From contig MU277768.1 of assembly GCA_022385805.1 (NCBI GenBank), positions 21,788 through 85,787 of the forward strand: a stretch of DNA of 64,000 bases, in the 5' to 3' direction. The notes under the pieces are model-generated. The model was not told the DNA's origin. It ran no database searches and saw only the letters and a list, made by a program, of their open reading frames with translations. This DNA comes from Pilatotrama ljubarskyi (taxonomy: Eukaryota; Basidiomycota; Agaricomycetes; Polyporales; Polyporaceae). The position numbers and the translations under genes were made by a program. The number at the start of each line of letters is the position of its first letter. The first letter of the stretch is position 1. Below, one piece after another: positions 23,553-34,154 of the stretch.

Positions 23553-25920
23553 ATGGCTCTGGAACGACTCATGTCCCTCGAAAATGCTGACACGAGGTTC
23601 ATCCTGAAGCTAGCAGTCAATTCCTCGCTATTATTGCTGGGTGGTGCACTGTTCCTGCTCGTAAAGCAGTATGTCCGCAGGAGGAACATGCCGCCAGGCC
23701 CGCGTGGGCTTCCCTTCATTGGAAACAAACATCAAGTCCCATCCGTCAAGCCTTGGAGAAAGTTCGCAGAATGGAACAAGCAGTACGGTGCGTGCCACCG
23801 CTTTCTCTGCGCATGAGCGCATGACTCACAATCACGACATGGCATGCGATCGGAGTAGGCCCGGTGGTGTCGCTTCATCTAGGGAGCACCCCAGTGATCG
23901 GTATGTCCCCGCATTCGCAGTGGTCAAATACGCTAAATCAGGAATCACGCAGTGCTGGGCACTGCGCAAGCAGCATGGGATCTCCTCGAGAAGCGCTCTG
24001 ATATCTACTCGAGCCGGCCGCGCTTTGTAGTAGCGTCAGTGACAAAGCTTATGAGCGCGGTGACGTCTGGCCGTGATGCTCACCCTTTGGCCTTTGCCTA
24101 GCGGGGAGATCTTGTCAGACAATATGCGTGGGCTCATGCTCCCATACGGGGAAGGCTGGCGGAAGTGGCGAAAGGTGCATCTGTTCACCTGCATGACCTC
24201 AAGATTATCTTGACAATCGGCATTTCAGGTCCTCCATTCCGGATTCCACTCGAGGCGCGCAGACACGTACAACGATATCCAATCATTAGAGTCCATAGTG
24301 TTACTGCACGACCTACTAGCCGACCCAGCGAAGTTCGAGCGCCATCTCCAGCGGTAAGATTGACGACAACTGCACTGCTCGTGAACGATTAACATGATGC
24401 TCACATGTACTACCCACGCATGATAGCTTTGCAGCCAGTGTCGCTACCTTCGTCGCATACGGTAGGCGTGTGAACAGTGTCGATGAGTGGATTGTGAAAG
24501 AGAATATGGCCGCTATGGATTGTGAGTCTTTCATACCTGGACGAACATGACAGTAAAGATCAGCGCATGACCGCCCGACCCATGGCTTGGCGTAGACTTG
24601 ACGAGGTACGTGATACTGCCCGCAATCAAACAGTGAGCTCACGCCGAGCCGTAAAACGCAGCGTCAAGTAAGAATCGTGTCAATGATATCAAGGGCCGGG
24701 ATGAATGCTGATACCACCACTAGCATACCGGGGAAATACCTCGTCGAGTCATGGCCTTGGCTGTTGAAGCTGCCTGTAAGTATCGGTTCTCGCGAGCAGA
24801 CCTGTGCCCCCGCTGACGTAGGACTATAGCGCTCTCTACAATGGTTCCGCCGAGAACCAGAGAAGCATCGCCAGAGGGACATCGCCCTCCTGACGCATCT
24901 TTTGAATGATGTGAAGAAGCGCATGGCGGAAGGAACCATCCCCGACTGCCTGACTTCTCAGACCGTCGCCAACCAGTCCAAGAACGGGATGTCAGACCTG
25001 GAGATCGCGTATACCGTCTCTTCACCCTTCGGCGCCGGCATTGAGACTGTCCGTGATCCTCCGCTCTTATTGTCAGACGAGATAGCTGACCGGCCTGCAA
25101 CAGACTGCAGGGACGCTCTGTGTGTTCTTCTGTGAGCGAAGTTCGGTATTGCGCTCCTTGAGATCCACTCACAGCCTGCTAGTGGCTATGCTTCATTTTC
25201 CTGAAGTCATGCACAAGGCGCAGGCCGAGCTGGACGCCGTTGTAGGGCCGGACCGCCTACCCGGATTCGAAGACAAGGAACACCTCCCATACATTCGAGC
25301 TGTGATCAACGAAACACTCAGGTGGAGGCCGATAGCGGTACTCGGTGGGACGCCGCATGCGGTGACTGCCGATGATGAATACAACGGAATGTGAGCTCTT
25401 GGGACACCGTCGTGAGACTGCTCGAAACATACTCAACCGCGTTCTATAGGTTCATCCCTGAAGGTTCTACGGTCTTCGCAAACCTGGCGTGCGTCATGCC
25501 AAGCACTTGCCTCGTTGGGGCTATGCTGAAGCGTTCGACAGAGGCATTATGCAGGACCCGGTCATGTTCCCGTCTCCGGACCACTTCCGTCCGGAGCGCT
25601 TCCTGGAAACGAGCGACCCACGGATGAGAGATTTCGACCTCCCCTTCGGGTTCGGTCGACGGATATGCGTAGGCATGCATCTTGCGCACAACTCGCTCTT
25701 CATCTCGATCACGAGGCTACTATGGGCGTTCGATATCCTTCCTGCTCTCGATCCGTCCGGCAAGCCACTACTGCCAGACTCATGGAACTTTACCAATGGG
25801 TTCAACTCCAAGCCGGTCAGCTTCGAATGCAGGGTAAAAGCGAGGACTCCTCAGGTTGCTGGACGCATCGAGAAGGAATGGGAAGCAGCAACGGTACGGT
25901 TGGAGAAGTGGAACCTCTAG
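23553..25920 (+). CDS. Cytochrome P450 monooxygenase
   Basis: Haem-thiolate monooxygenase anchored in the ER membrane. An N-terminal membrane anchor (LLLLGGALFLLVKQYV) is followed by the Pro-rich hinge MPPGPRGLPFIGN. Then come the C-helix region GEGWRKWRKV, the I-helix ETTAGTL (split by introns), the ExxR motif ETLR in YIRAVINETLRWRP, HFRPERFLE, and the haem loop FGFGRRICVG with the Cys ligand. All junctions I tested stay in frame: GC|A across 25508-25555, and TTCT|TG with the acceptor cctgctag near 25185. The gene therefore looks intact. Stop at 25918-25920. The substrate is unknown; the family resembles the many basidiomycete detoxification and secondary-metabolism P450s. Confidence 0.92.
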
Positions 25921-26427
25921 CGGCAGCCATACGTATATTGTGGGTTGACATGGCATAGTTAAGGTACGGACCGAACGCCTTCGAACTTGAATGTGGCTGC
26001 ACGCATGCTGCGCTGAGATGTTGAGCAATAGTACTCCCGCCAGATTGAAGAATACACCAGTCCTCTTGCAGTACAGTGGCGAGGTGAACCGATCGATGCG
26101 AGTTCTTGTCTCGAGGAAAGTCTACGGAGAGTCTCGCTGAGTATTCTACGAGTAGTATTGGACGCCGGGGCTGATTCGGAGATAACCCATATTAGGAAGT
26201 TCAAGGGGATGACGGGCGCTCCGTTTATGATTGTCCGGGGTTTCTTCATCGTGCCTTGTCATCTGCCGTCATCGCCCTTTCGAACATAGTAACCACAATT
26301 GTTTGCAGTCCACCACCTCGCGGTCGCAAAGAAGACGTCGTGAACCGCCGTAAGCCAGAACCGGCACACCGTGCGGTACTTGGGTCGCGGGCTGTTCCGG
26401 GCCATCAGTGATCCAGCCTTTCATGAG
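25921..26427. other. Gap between the P450 and Argonaute
   Basis: About 500 bases with the P450 3' UTR and the Argonaute promoter. Only shadow open frames are present. Confidence 0.5.
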
Positions 26428-26433
26428 TATATA
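26428..26433 (+). promoter_or_regulatory. TATA-like box of Argonaute
   Basis: TATATA about 90 bases before the ATG at 26522. Confidence 0.35.
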
Positions 26434-26521
26434 GTTCCCGCTGCAGCACCGTCCTCTTCCTCCTTCCCTCCTACCAACCGTATTACCCACATAGCGTTCC
26501 GACCGGCTCACCCGTACCCCG

Positions 26522-29500
26522 ATGCAGCGAGGACGCGGACAGGACAGAGGGAGAGGAGGCGGTCCTCGAGGCGGCTACCGAGGTGGTCCGTCCGGTGGTA
26601 ATAGTGGACGTGGCAGCCCTGCCCCGAGCACGACGAGCTTCGCTAGTCGCGGCGGTCCCCCAAGTGATCGTGGGGGATACAGAGGCGGCGATCGCGGAGG
26701 CTTTCGAGGCGGCGACCGAGGCGGCGGCTTTCGCGGAGGGCCAGGCGATCGGGGAGGCTTCCGAGGAGGTGACCGCGGAGGCTTCAGAGGCGGCGACCGA
26801 GGCGGGTACGGTGGCAGAGGTCGTGGGCGCGAGCCTGGAGGGTAGGAGCGCAGTCATCAGCCGGAGCTTGCCAGTACTGATCACGTCGCGCCCACTCTGA
26901 CAGCGTCTTCGCGCCAAACCAGCCCGCTAACATTGACGCGCGTATAACTGACAACTCCCAGGACGCTCTCGTCGCCTCCTTCCGGTCGCTGCGGCTCGGA
27001 GAGAATGAGTTGCCGTCACGGCCAGGCTTTGGCACAGTCGGGCAGCCCATCAAGCTACGAGCCAATTTCTTTCCCGTCAAGGTCCCGAAGGGACCCTTGT
27101 ACGAATACGATGTCGGTCTGAACCCAGCGGCGAACAACAGGAGGCTCAAGCGCAGGATATTCCAGCTTGCGGAGGAGACGACGGAATGGAAGACGGCGGG
27201 CCTGACTGGGAAAGTCGCACATGATCGTAGCGCGAAGCTCATCTCCGCCATCAAACTCCCTCAGCCTTTGGAGATCAACATCACATACACGGATGAGGCC
27301 GATATCAATGAGGAGCAGACGAAAAGAGAGCCCAAGCAATACCTCATGAAGATCAGATTTATCCAACCGATCAATACCCAGGGCTTGACCAAGTACGTCT
27401 CCATTCCCCTTCATGTCATATCCAGGCCTCGTGGAAGTGTCAGTCGTATGATGTGCTCGGGGGCGCGAACGCACGCCGTTCCTCGCCTGGCGCGCTCCTC
27501 ATAGTTCTGCCACTTGCCACACCCAACTCCATCCCGATTTGTTCTGGGTTGGCGCGTCCCTCTGCTGACTACTTCGCACGTGAAGTTATCTGGAGGGACA
27601 CCCACAGTACAGGGGCTACGACATCATGCCTGTCATCAACGCTTTGAACATCGTCCTCGCGATGCATCCGAACCGCGCCTTGGGCGGGGGCGTCATGGTC
27701 GGGCGGAACAAGTTCTTCCACCCGTCCCCGATGGCCCGTCCCGTCCCCCTCGGGGGCGGGCTCGAGGCGTGGCGCGGCTTCTACTCGTCCGTGCGCCCGG
27801 CGTGGAGGCAGCTCATGGTGAACGTGAATGTCTGCACGACCGCGTTCTACACTCCAGGCAATCTTGCCGAGCGCCTTATGGAGTTCATGAACGCGAGCTA
27901 TGGCGCGCGTCCTGCAGCGTTCGTGAGGGGCGTCCGCATCAGGACGACCCATTTGGGCTATAGGAAGACCGTGAAGACGGTCGCGAAGGTCAACGCACAG
28001 CAGCACAAATTCACAGCGGAGGGCCTAGGCGAAGTCACCGTGGAGGAATACTTTAAAAAGAGTAAGATTGCAGTCGCAGTTGACGACTCTTTGCTCACAG
28101 ACGCGACAGAGTACAACATTGGCCTCCGCTACCCGGATCTTCCTCTCATAGATGTAGGCGGGCAGAAGACCAACTACCTCCCTGCCGAGGTGTGCATCAT
28201 CCTAGAGAATCAGCCTTTCCGAGGGAAGCTCCTCGACGAGCACACTGCTGCGATGATCACCGTCGCCTGCCAGCCGCCCAACGTTAACGCGCAGGCCATC
28301 GCCGAGCGAGGCCTTCACGAGCTTGGGTTCGCCCAAACACCCCCGCCTCTCAACGCGTTCGGCGTCAGCATCGGGACCGAGATGGCCGTCGTGCCGGGGC
28401 GCATCCTGCCTCCTCCAGTCGTTCGCTACCAGAACGGGGCGCAGTCCTCAATCGACGAGAAGGCGTCTTGGAATCTGCGCGGAGTGCGCTTCGCCGTCGG
28501 AGCGCGGCTCGAGAAGTGGGCGGTGCTGCTCATCCAGGACGGCAATCGGCGTGACGAGTTCGCCGGGGTGAACGATCCTGAGCTGCATCGAATGTTGGAT
28601 GGCTTCGCGGACATGTGCAAGCGGAGCGGGATGTCCGCCGACCAGGCGAAGCCCACGATCGTCGCGGCGCAGCTGCCGCCGAAGCGCCCCGAGGACCCGC
28701 TACGGAAGGCAGCCATCCAGACGATATCCGCGACTCTGAGAGGCATCAAGTCGAAGCCCAAGATCGTGCTTGTCATTCTTTCCAACGGGGACAGGCACAT
28801 CTACTCCGGGCTGAAGCACCTATGCGATGTCTACCTCGACCTGGCGACGGTATGCGTGCATGCGGCGAAGATCAGGAAGGAGAAGGGCCAGATGCAGTAC
28901 TTTGCCAACGTCGCTCTCAAGTTTAACATCAAACTCGGCGGCGTCAACCATGAGCTAGGAGAGCGGAACATGGCATGGCTTGACCAGGAGCCGACAATGC
29001 TCGTCGGCATGGACGTGACGCACCCGGGCGCAGGGACTGTCCGCGGCACTCCATCGATCGCTGCAGTAGTCGCGAGTATTGACAGGCGCATGGGCCAGTA
29101 CCCTGCAAGCTTACGTTTACAGGAGTCGAAGAAGGAGGTGCGTATCCCGACGCGTTCTCCTACGCACACGAGCAGATTCGCTGACTACTCGTCGCAGATG
29201 ATCACCGACCTCCAGTCCATGATGGAGGAGCGGCTGCATGCGTTCAGGGCAAAGAACAACAATACGCTCCCGACGCGTATCCTGGTCTACCGAGACGGCG
29301 TCTCAGAGGTGAGTCATGCCTTCCTGGGGTCTGCCAGTGAAGCGATCCTACTGAGACGGATCAATGCTAGGGTCAGTTCACTATCGTCCTGAATGAAGAG
29401 ATGCCGCAGATGAAGGCGGCATTTGCGCGCTTCAGCACGCCTCAGAGGCCGTACAATCCAAAGCTGACCATTGTCATCTGTGGGAAGCGGCATCACACCC

Positions 29501-30033
29501 GCTTCTTCCCTACCGATGCCGCACACGCAGCCGGCGATGGTAATCCCAAGCCAGGCACCGTGGTCGACAGAGGTGTTACCGCGGTGTACGAGTACGACTT
29601 CTTCCTGCAGGCTCACGGAGGTAGCTCCCATTGTTGTCTACTGCTACGCTGAGACGCTGAGATCCCGTGGTGGCGTACAGGTCTGCAGGGAACGACTAAA
29701 CCTACGCATTACTATGTCATCCGCGACGAGATCGGCATCGGCGCTGACCAGCTGCAAGGCTTGACCAACGACGTGAGCTACACGTTCGCACGGGCCACGA
29801 AGGCCGTCAGCCTGGTCTCCCCAGCGTACTACGCCGATCTGGCGTGTGAGCGGGGCAGATGCTACATCATCTCTCTTCTCCAGGGCATCTCCGACTCTGC
29901 GGGCACGACTACGAGTGGTAGCGGCAGAGGAGAACACGAGGAGGTGATGACGGAGGCCAAGAGACTGTGGCACTTCGACAAGAGCCCTAACGCGGTCTGG
30001 GGCACTTTGAAGGATACCATGTTTTATCTATGA
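26522..30033 (+). CDS. Argonaute (RNA-induced silencing, PIWI slicer)
   Basis: Small-RNA-guided silencing protein. The N-terminus is about 100 residues of Arg-Gly repeats (RGGYRGG, DRGGFRGG), typical of eukaryotic Argonautes. ArgoN follows (LRANFFPVKVPKGPLYEYDV ... GYDIMPVINALNIVLAMHP), then linker 1 (GGGLEAWRGFYSSVRPAW), PAZ (DVGGQKTNYLPAEVCII, FRGKLLDEHTAAMI) and a long PIWI domain. Catalytic positions read as Asp in VGMDVTHPG, Glu in KKE just before an intron at 29138, Asp in VYRDGVSEGQF, and Asp rather than His in PAYYADLACE. The 5'-end pocket motif THYYVIRDEIGIGADQLQGLT is present. It ends in DTMFYL with the stop at 30031-30033. It appears complete and intact. Confidence 0.94.
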
Positions 30034-30258
30034 CGGCCAGGCAGTCGGTATACACAGCGTGAGATCATGAGTACTGGGTACTGGTTTGATAGATCGTTAT
30101 GTGTACTACTCTTTGGATGGAGCTCATGAACTCGACGTCGTGATGATATCCGTTAGACAAAGTGCGTGATGCGCCTCATCATATACAGTAGAGGAAGATA
30201 CGTACCGAGCCTCTCAACGACCTACAGCGCAGCGGAAAAAGAGAAAGAGAACACAGTA
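30034..30258. other. Argonaute 3' flank and tRNA terminator
   Basis: Holds the Argonaute 3' UTR. The A-run at 30236-30240 is a T5 Pol III terminator when read with the minus-strand tRNA. Confidence 0.5.
30236..30240 (-). terminator. Pol III terminator of tRNA-Ala
   Basis: TTTTT on the minus strand, 19-23 bases after the tRNA 3' end. Confidence 0.6.
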
Positions 30259-30330
30259 TGGACATTCAGGGGATTGAACCCTGGACCTCACGCATGCGAA
30301 GCGTGCGCGCTACCACTGTGCCAAATGCCC
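30259..30330 (-). tRNA. tRNA-Ala, anticodon CGC
   Basis: On the minus strand the 72 bases fold as a tRNA. The acceptor stem GGGCATT pairs with AATGTCC and contains the G3:U70 pair that marks alanine tRNAs. The D arm is GCAC-AGTGGTA-GCGC, with one A-C mismatch. The anticodon stem CACGC/GCGTG holds the loop TTCGCAT (anticodon CGC), the variable loop is AGGTC, and the T arm is CAGGG-TTCAATC-CCCTG. The discriminator is A. There is no intron. A T5 terminator lies about 20 bases downstream. It reads the GCG codon. Confidence 0.95.
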
Positions 30331-30456
30331 CTACATGCATTGAGTCTGCACACTGTAACACCACTGGCACGGTTGGGGGCACCTCTTCAGAAGACATGTG
30401 AGAATACATAGTAGTTTGGATGATTCAGAGGAGCCTGGGTCACTGGCAAGTATTAC

Positions 30457-31106
30457 TTAACAGGCCTCCACACTCCAAGTCTCTGGTGCTCGAATTCCGC
30501 CTCTATAGCGACGCCGCACATGCTCTACCCTTTGTCTGAACGTTTCCGTGCCCACGATCGTCGCCATAGAAAGGACAGCGGTACCAGCTACAGTCATCGC
30601 GCCACAGAAGACGATGAGGCGATTGAAGTGCTGCTCGTCAGTCCGCTTGAGCAGCGCGCCACCAGTTGGGGTACCAACGAGTGGGGACCGGCAAGGCCTG
30701 CAGGGCCTATCCTGTTTGTGTCTGTTTGGATTTCGAGTAGGCGCCCGGGAGAGGTGGTAGCAGGAAGTCGATGACGAGTATAAACAACAGAGTGCCCGTA
30801 GGGGCGTAAAAGAACGTCGAATAGACAATATGGGCAGGGAAGAAAAGATTGGCGATTTCAGATTTTCCGCGCGCGGGTTGTAAGGGCGCGAAATGGCAGT
30901 CCATAGACCCATAGAGAGACCCCCGAAAGGTGTATTGAAAAATCAAATTCTACAATTGTATTAGATGAAGAACGCGCTCGCAATAGCCAGGTCGCGCACG
31001 GGGAGAAGGTGGAAGAAAGCGAGCAAACAGTACACAGAGGAGACGAGCAGGAGACCCTGCGCGCGCCGGGCGCGGTCGCGCCACAACCGTGTCTGGCATC
31101 CCTCAC
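30457..31106 (-). CDS. Possible small multi-span membrane protein (uncertain model)
   Basis: I recognise no family. Three hydrophobic stretches lie in order on the minus strand: GLLLVSSVYCLLAFFHLLPV (near 30990-31050), FYAPTGTLLFILVIDFLLPPLPG (near 30740-30810) and RLIVFCGAMTVAGTAVLSMATIVG (near 30550-30630). They are followed by a basic tail TFRQRVEHVRRRYRGG and a stop at 30457-30459. They lie in different frames and would need at least two introns, whose borders I could not fix. It could be a short fungal membrane protein or a decayed one. The start is unknown. Confidence 0.3.
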
Positions 31107-31227
31107 GTGATCGAGAAACTAAGGAGGGGCCGTCGCCGCCATAGCTACCTACGCAAGAAAACCACCTCCATACGCCCGGAAACACTAAAAAACCCATCCA
31201 GCAGCTGGTAAGGATGTTCTCCAATAT

Positions 31228-31539
31228 TTGGGACAGCGTCAGAGGAAGGCCGATGAAGCCATGGCGAAGGTGAATGCCACCGTACTCGTCCTCGATCTCG
31301 AAATCATCCGGCACTTCAAGAATGCGGAGTTAGACGAGCAGTTGGAGGTGTTCAGGAAGCGCATTCTAGACCCTGTGGTTCCGAAGAAGTCGAAGGTCTC
31401 AAGGCGGGCAGACAAGCTGGTTGCTCTCAAGAACGCGATTATCCGTTATGTGCTCAAGCCCGTCGTGGCAGGTATCCAGCTCCAGCAAGCTCAAGGTTTG
31501 CCATCAGCGGGTCGCGAGAAGATGCCGGAAACTACATAG
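31228..31539 (+). CDS. Unnamed charged domain, copy A (possibly a fragment)
   Basis: An open frame of 103 residues that looks protein-like and charged: RKADEAMAKVNATVLV, LDEQLEVFRKRILDP, VPKKSKVSRRADKLVALKNAI. A decayed relative lies at 54623-54833, sharing K-x-DEA-x-AK-x-x-AT, LDEQL and a [RK]-ADK-[LI]-x-AL core. No family is recognised. It stands alone, with no spliced partner exons that I can identify, and may be part of a mobile element or a gene remnant. The first Met is not certain; the frame is open for some 25 codons upstream. Confidence 0.4.
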   Translation: MGQRQRKADEAMAKVNATVLVLDLEIIRHFKNAELDEQLEVFRKRILDPVVPKKSKVSRRADKLVALKNAIIRYVLKPVVAGIQLQQAQGLPSAGREKMPETT

Positions 31540-31771
31540 CTCAGGGTCGTATATTCTCACATATTCTCCTCTATAGTTTGTACTTCTTTGCTAATCCTAC
31601 CATACACGATTCACATCCTCAAACATATCGACAGTCTGCATGAAGCTGCCCACTATGCGCGGTCGAACAAAGACAGCGCGCGATTGGACGCGACGCGACG
31701 CGCGACGCGCGCCTCCATTTAGACGCGGTGCCACTGATACCACCGTTCAGACGGGCGTCTGATGACTAATC
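31540..31771. other. Gap downstream of copy A with a GACGC-rich run
   Basis: About 230 bases. Near 31686-31712 there is a short CpG-rich run of gacgc/gcgc units (acgcgacgcgacgcgcgac). Otherwise it is the 3' flank of the MFS gene. Confidence 0.5.
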
Positions 31772-33424
31772 TCACCGCAAGCCTCGCAGGGACTTGCCAG
31801 TCCCCACAACGAGCGTCGCGACTGCGACAATGGTGTACACGGCGCCTGAAAAGCACTCGGTAAGAGGACGTGGAGACGCGTGAAGGAATGCAGGCCAGCG
31901 CACCGAGCCGAGCTCCGTACTTCTCTCGCGGAGATATTGTAGCGATGTACGACGGAAGGAGGGAGACAAACGCTCCTTCAGCGGAAATCATCAGCACGCT
32001 GCAACAGTTCAGGAGACGGGCGCGAGGAAGAACGACTCGCCTGAGAACAATCCATACAGAACCGCAAAGGTTGTTATGGACGCCACACCGTGCGCAGGCA
32101 ACCAGAGGCCTAAGATCAGGACGGAACAGATCGCCGCAGCAGGTATGAAGACGTTGATACTGCACACGTTCAGCTCAGAGGTGTCTTACACGAGCGACAG
32201 CATTATGGGGTACTAACGGTCCAACCTTGTCGGCAATATATCCGGGGAGGATTCGCGAAGGGACAGTCATTGCATTAAGGATTGCGAGCAGGTAGTTGGC
32301 GACGTGCGGCGAGATCCCGCGAAAGTTGGCGTAGATCTCGATGTAGAAGTAGGGGATGAAGAACCCGTAGAATAGCCTGACGAGCCGCAAGGTCAGAGAG
32401 AGTAGACGAGTCAGGGTATGGACGAAGCAGAATGAAGAACCACGTACAGGAAAGCGCCGATGGTGGCTAAAGTGTAGCGCGGATCCTTGAAGCCCTCCAG
32501 GTCGATAGCGCTACGCAAAGATATGTGTCCGGAAAGCGAGAGCCTCGTGCGGATGGTGAGGCAGGCTACTATCAGGCAGCACAAGAGGATGAATGCGATG
32601 ATACGGACCGCCCACCCAAAGCCGACGGTAGGAATCAGCCGCTGAAGGATGATTGGGAAAACGACACCCCCGGACGCGCTGCCGCCGGTCGTCAGTCCAA
32701 TGGCGAGGGCGCGCCGCTTCCGGAACCAATGCCCTAGGACTGCGATGGAGGGATTGAATCTGCCAACGAGCACGCGTAAGGTGCCTCGACGGGGCTCGCG
32801 AGCGGAGCATCCGGAATGAACAGGGTACGTACAGAAGTGCTATGCCAATACCGAAGAGCACTCCGTGCGCGAGGAACACCTGGTAGGCGTGGTCTTTTTG
32901 GCAGAGAGAAAGCAGCATAAGCGAGATGACGCATAGGAAGGACCCCAGTGGGATCAACACCTGCAAGAGCAGTCGGACCGTCAATTTAGAGGCCAGCTAG
33001 CAAGGTCTATGGTGCTCACCCTGGTCCCGTATGCGTCGAACACGCGTCCTGCGAGGGTTCCCAAGAAGTACAGGAAGAAGACCTGCAGGGACCCGATCAA
33101 AGAGATTACGGAGGAAGAGGACGACGGCAGGAGAGTAGTCTCGTAGTAATTCTGGAACGTTCCCTGTTTAATAGTCAGTACCGCTGCCCGTGAATTGTTG
33201 GTGGATGGCGTCCGAGAACTGACGTAGGAGTTGATCATCCCCGCAGAGGCGAAGAGAGCTAGTGACGATCCGAGGACCACCGTCCACGCTTCCCTGCCGC
33301 CATCCGGCACGTACTCCAGCTCTTGCGACTCTGGAGGTAACGCAGACGGATCCTCGACGACCAAGGGAGGGCCGACCGCGGTCATTTCCGCCTTGGTGTC
33401 GCCTTTTTCTTGTTTGTCGGCCAT
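31772..33424 (-). CDS. MFS transporter, monocarboxylate (MCT/MCH-like) family
   Basis: A 12-span plasma-membrane transporter of the major facilitator superfamily. The hydrophilic N-terminus (MADKQEKGDTKAEM ... LEYVPDGGREAWTVVLGSSL) has the P-DGG-x-x-AW signature usual for fungal monocarboxylate-type carriers. It is followed by GTFQNYY, FLYFLGTLAGRVFDAYGTR (loop 2-3), HWFRKRRALAIGLTTGGSASGG (loop 4-5), and IEIYANFRGISPHVANYLLAILN. The last exon ends VGTGKSLRGLR with the stop at 31772-31774. About six introns. The substrate is not predictable; many relatives have lost monocarboxylate transport. Confidence 0.88.
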
Positions 33425-34154
33425 AGGTAAGACTTGAGGAACAAAGGTTTTCTCGATGGCAAGACGTAAAGACCCGGCACGAGGTTCAGATCAGAGCGTC
33501 CTGGCTGCGTAGACTCAGTAAGTACGTTACCTGAGTGCGGGCACGGTCAACAGTTCTTCACCGTTGCAAGTGACTCATAATACGGCTACAGGAGCGGCGT
33601 ACATTGGGGTGATCACGCCGAGGAGCCGATTCGTCTGTTGGGGGAGCGGAGTCATTTGTAATGTAGAAACACACTGGTCAGCGTCCGCGTATGCGTCTTA
33701 GCAGGCGGTTCTCGCTGATGCCATACCGCATGCTATGGTGCTGCTTATGAGGAATGCGTAGCACCACGCCGTCGTGACGGGCAGAGGTGTACTGCCTCAT
33801 CCGGCTGCCACTTTCAATAGGCGATACTGCACGGCTGCCTCTAAAACGCATAGGCAGACATCTCTTGGCCTCCCGACTGTCGCGATCAGCAGGAGGTATG
33901 GTGATAATCGGGCCGAATTTTCGACGGTCATGGGAGGAGGACAGTGAAGCCCGGAGAGCCGCAGCGCCCTGTAGGCGCTCACTACTCGAGTCAGGTGGGA
34001 CGGCGCCTGTGGATGGCGTACACCGCGCGGTGCGCCCGCCGTCGTGCAGGGCAAGGTAGGTCTTACATACAGGTAGTGCATCTGCATGGTCGTAGGCTTT
34101 CAGGTAAAGACATCAATGACAAGTGGTGGAAGAGGACCACCAGGCGGTCCCAGC
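33425..34154. other. Gap between the MFS gene and the cyclin-box gene
   Basis: About 730 bases, promoter of the MFS gene and 3' flank of the cyclin-box gene. No gene or repeat recognised. Confidence 0.5.

Noticed and set aside
10397..25920. A secondary-metabolite cluster joining the NRPS-like reductase and the cytochrome P450
   Set aside because: VPS15 and an M20 peptidase lie between them, and no transporter, regulator or further tailoring gene is adjacent. Co-function is not supported.
26483..26917. Ala/Ser-rich open frame on the strand opposite the Argonaute N-terminus
   Set aside because: Mirror of the Arg-Gly repeat coding sequence; low complexity and not an independent gene.
31680..31715. 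CpG-rich gacgc/gcgc run as a regulatory site
   Set aside because: Only about 30 bases, imperfect, and in the 3' flank of the MFS gene. No supporting signal.
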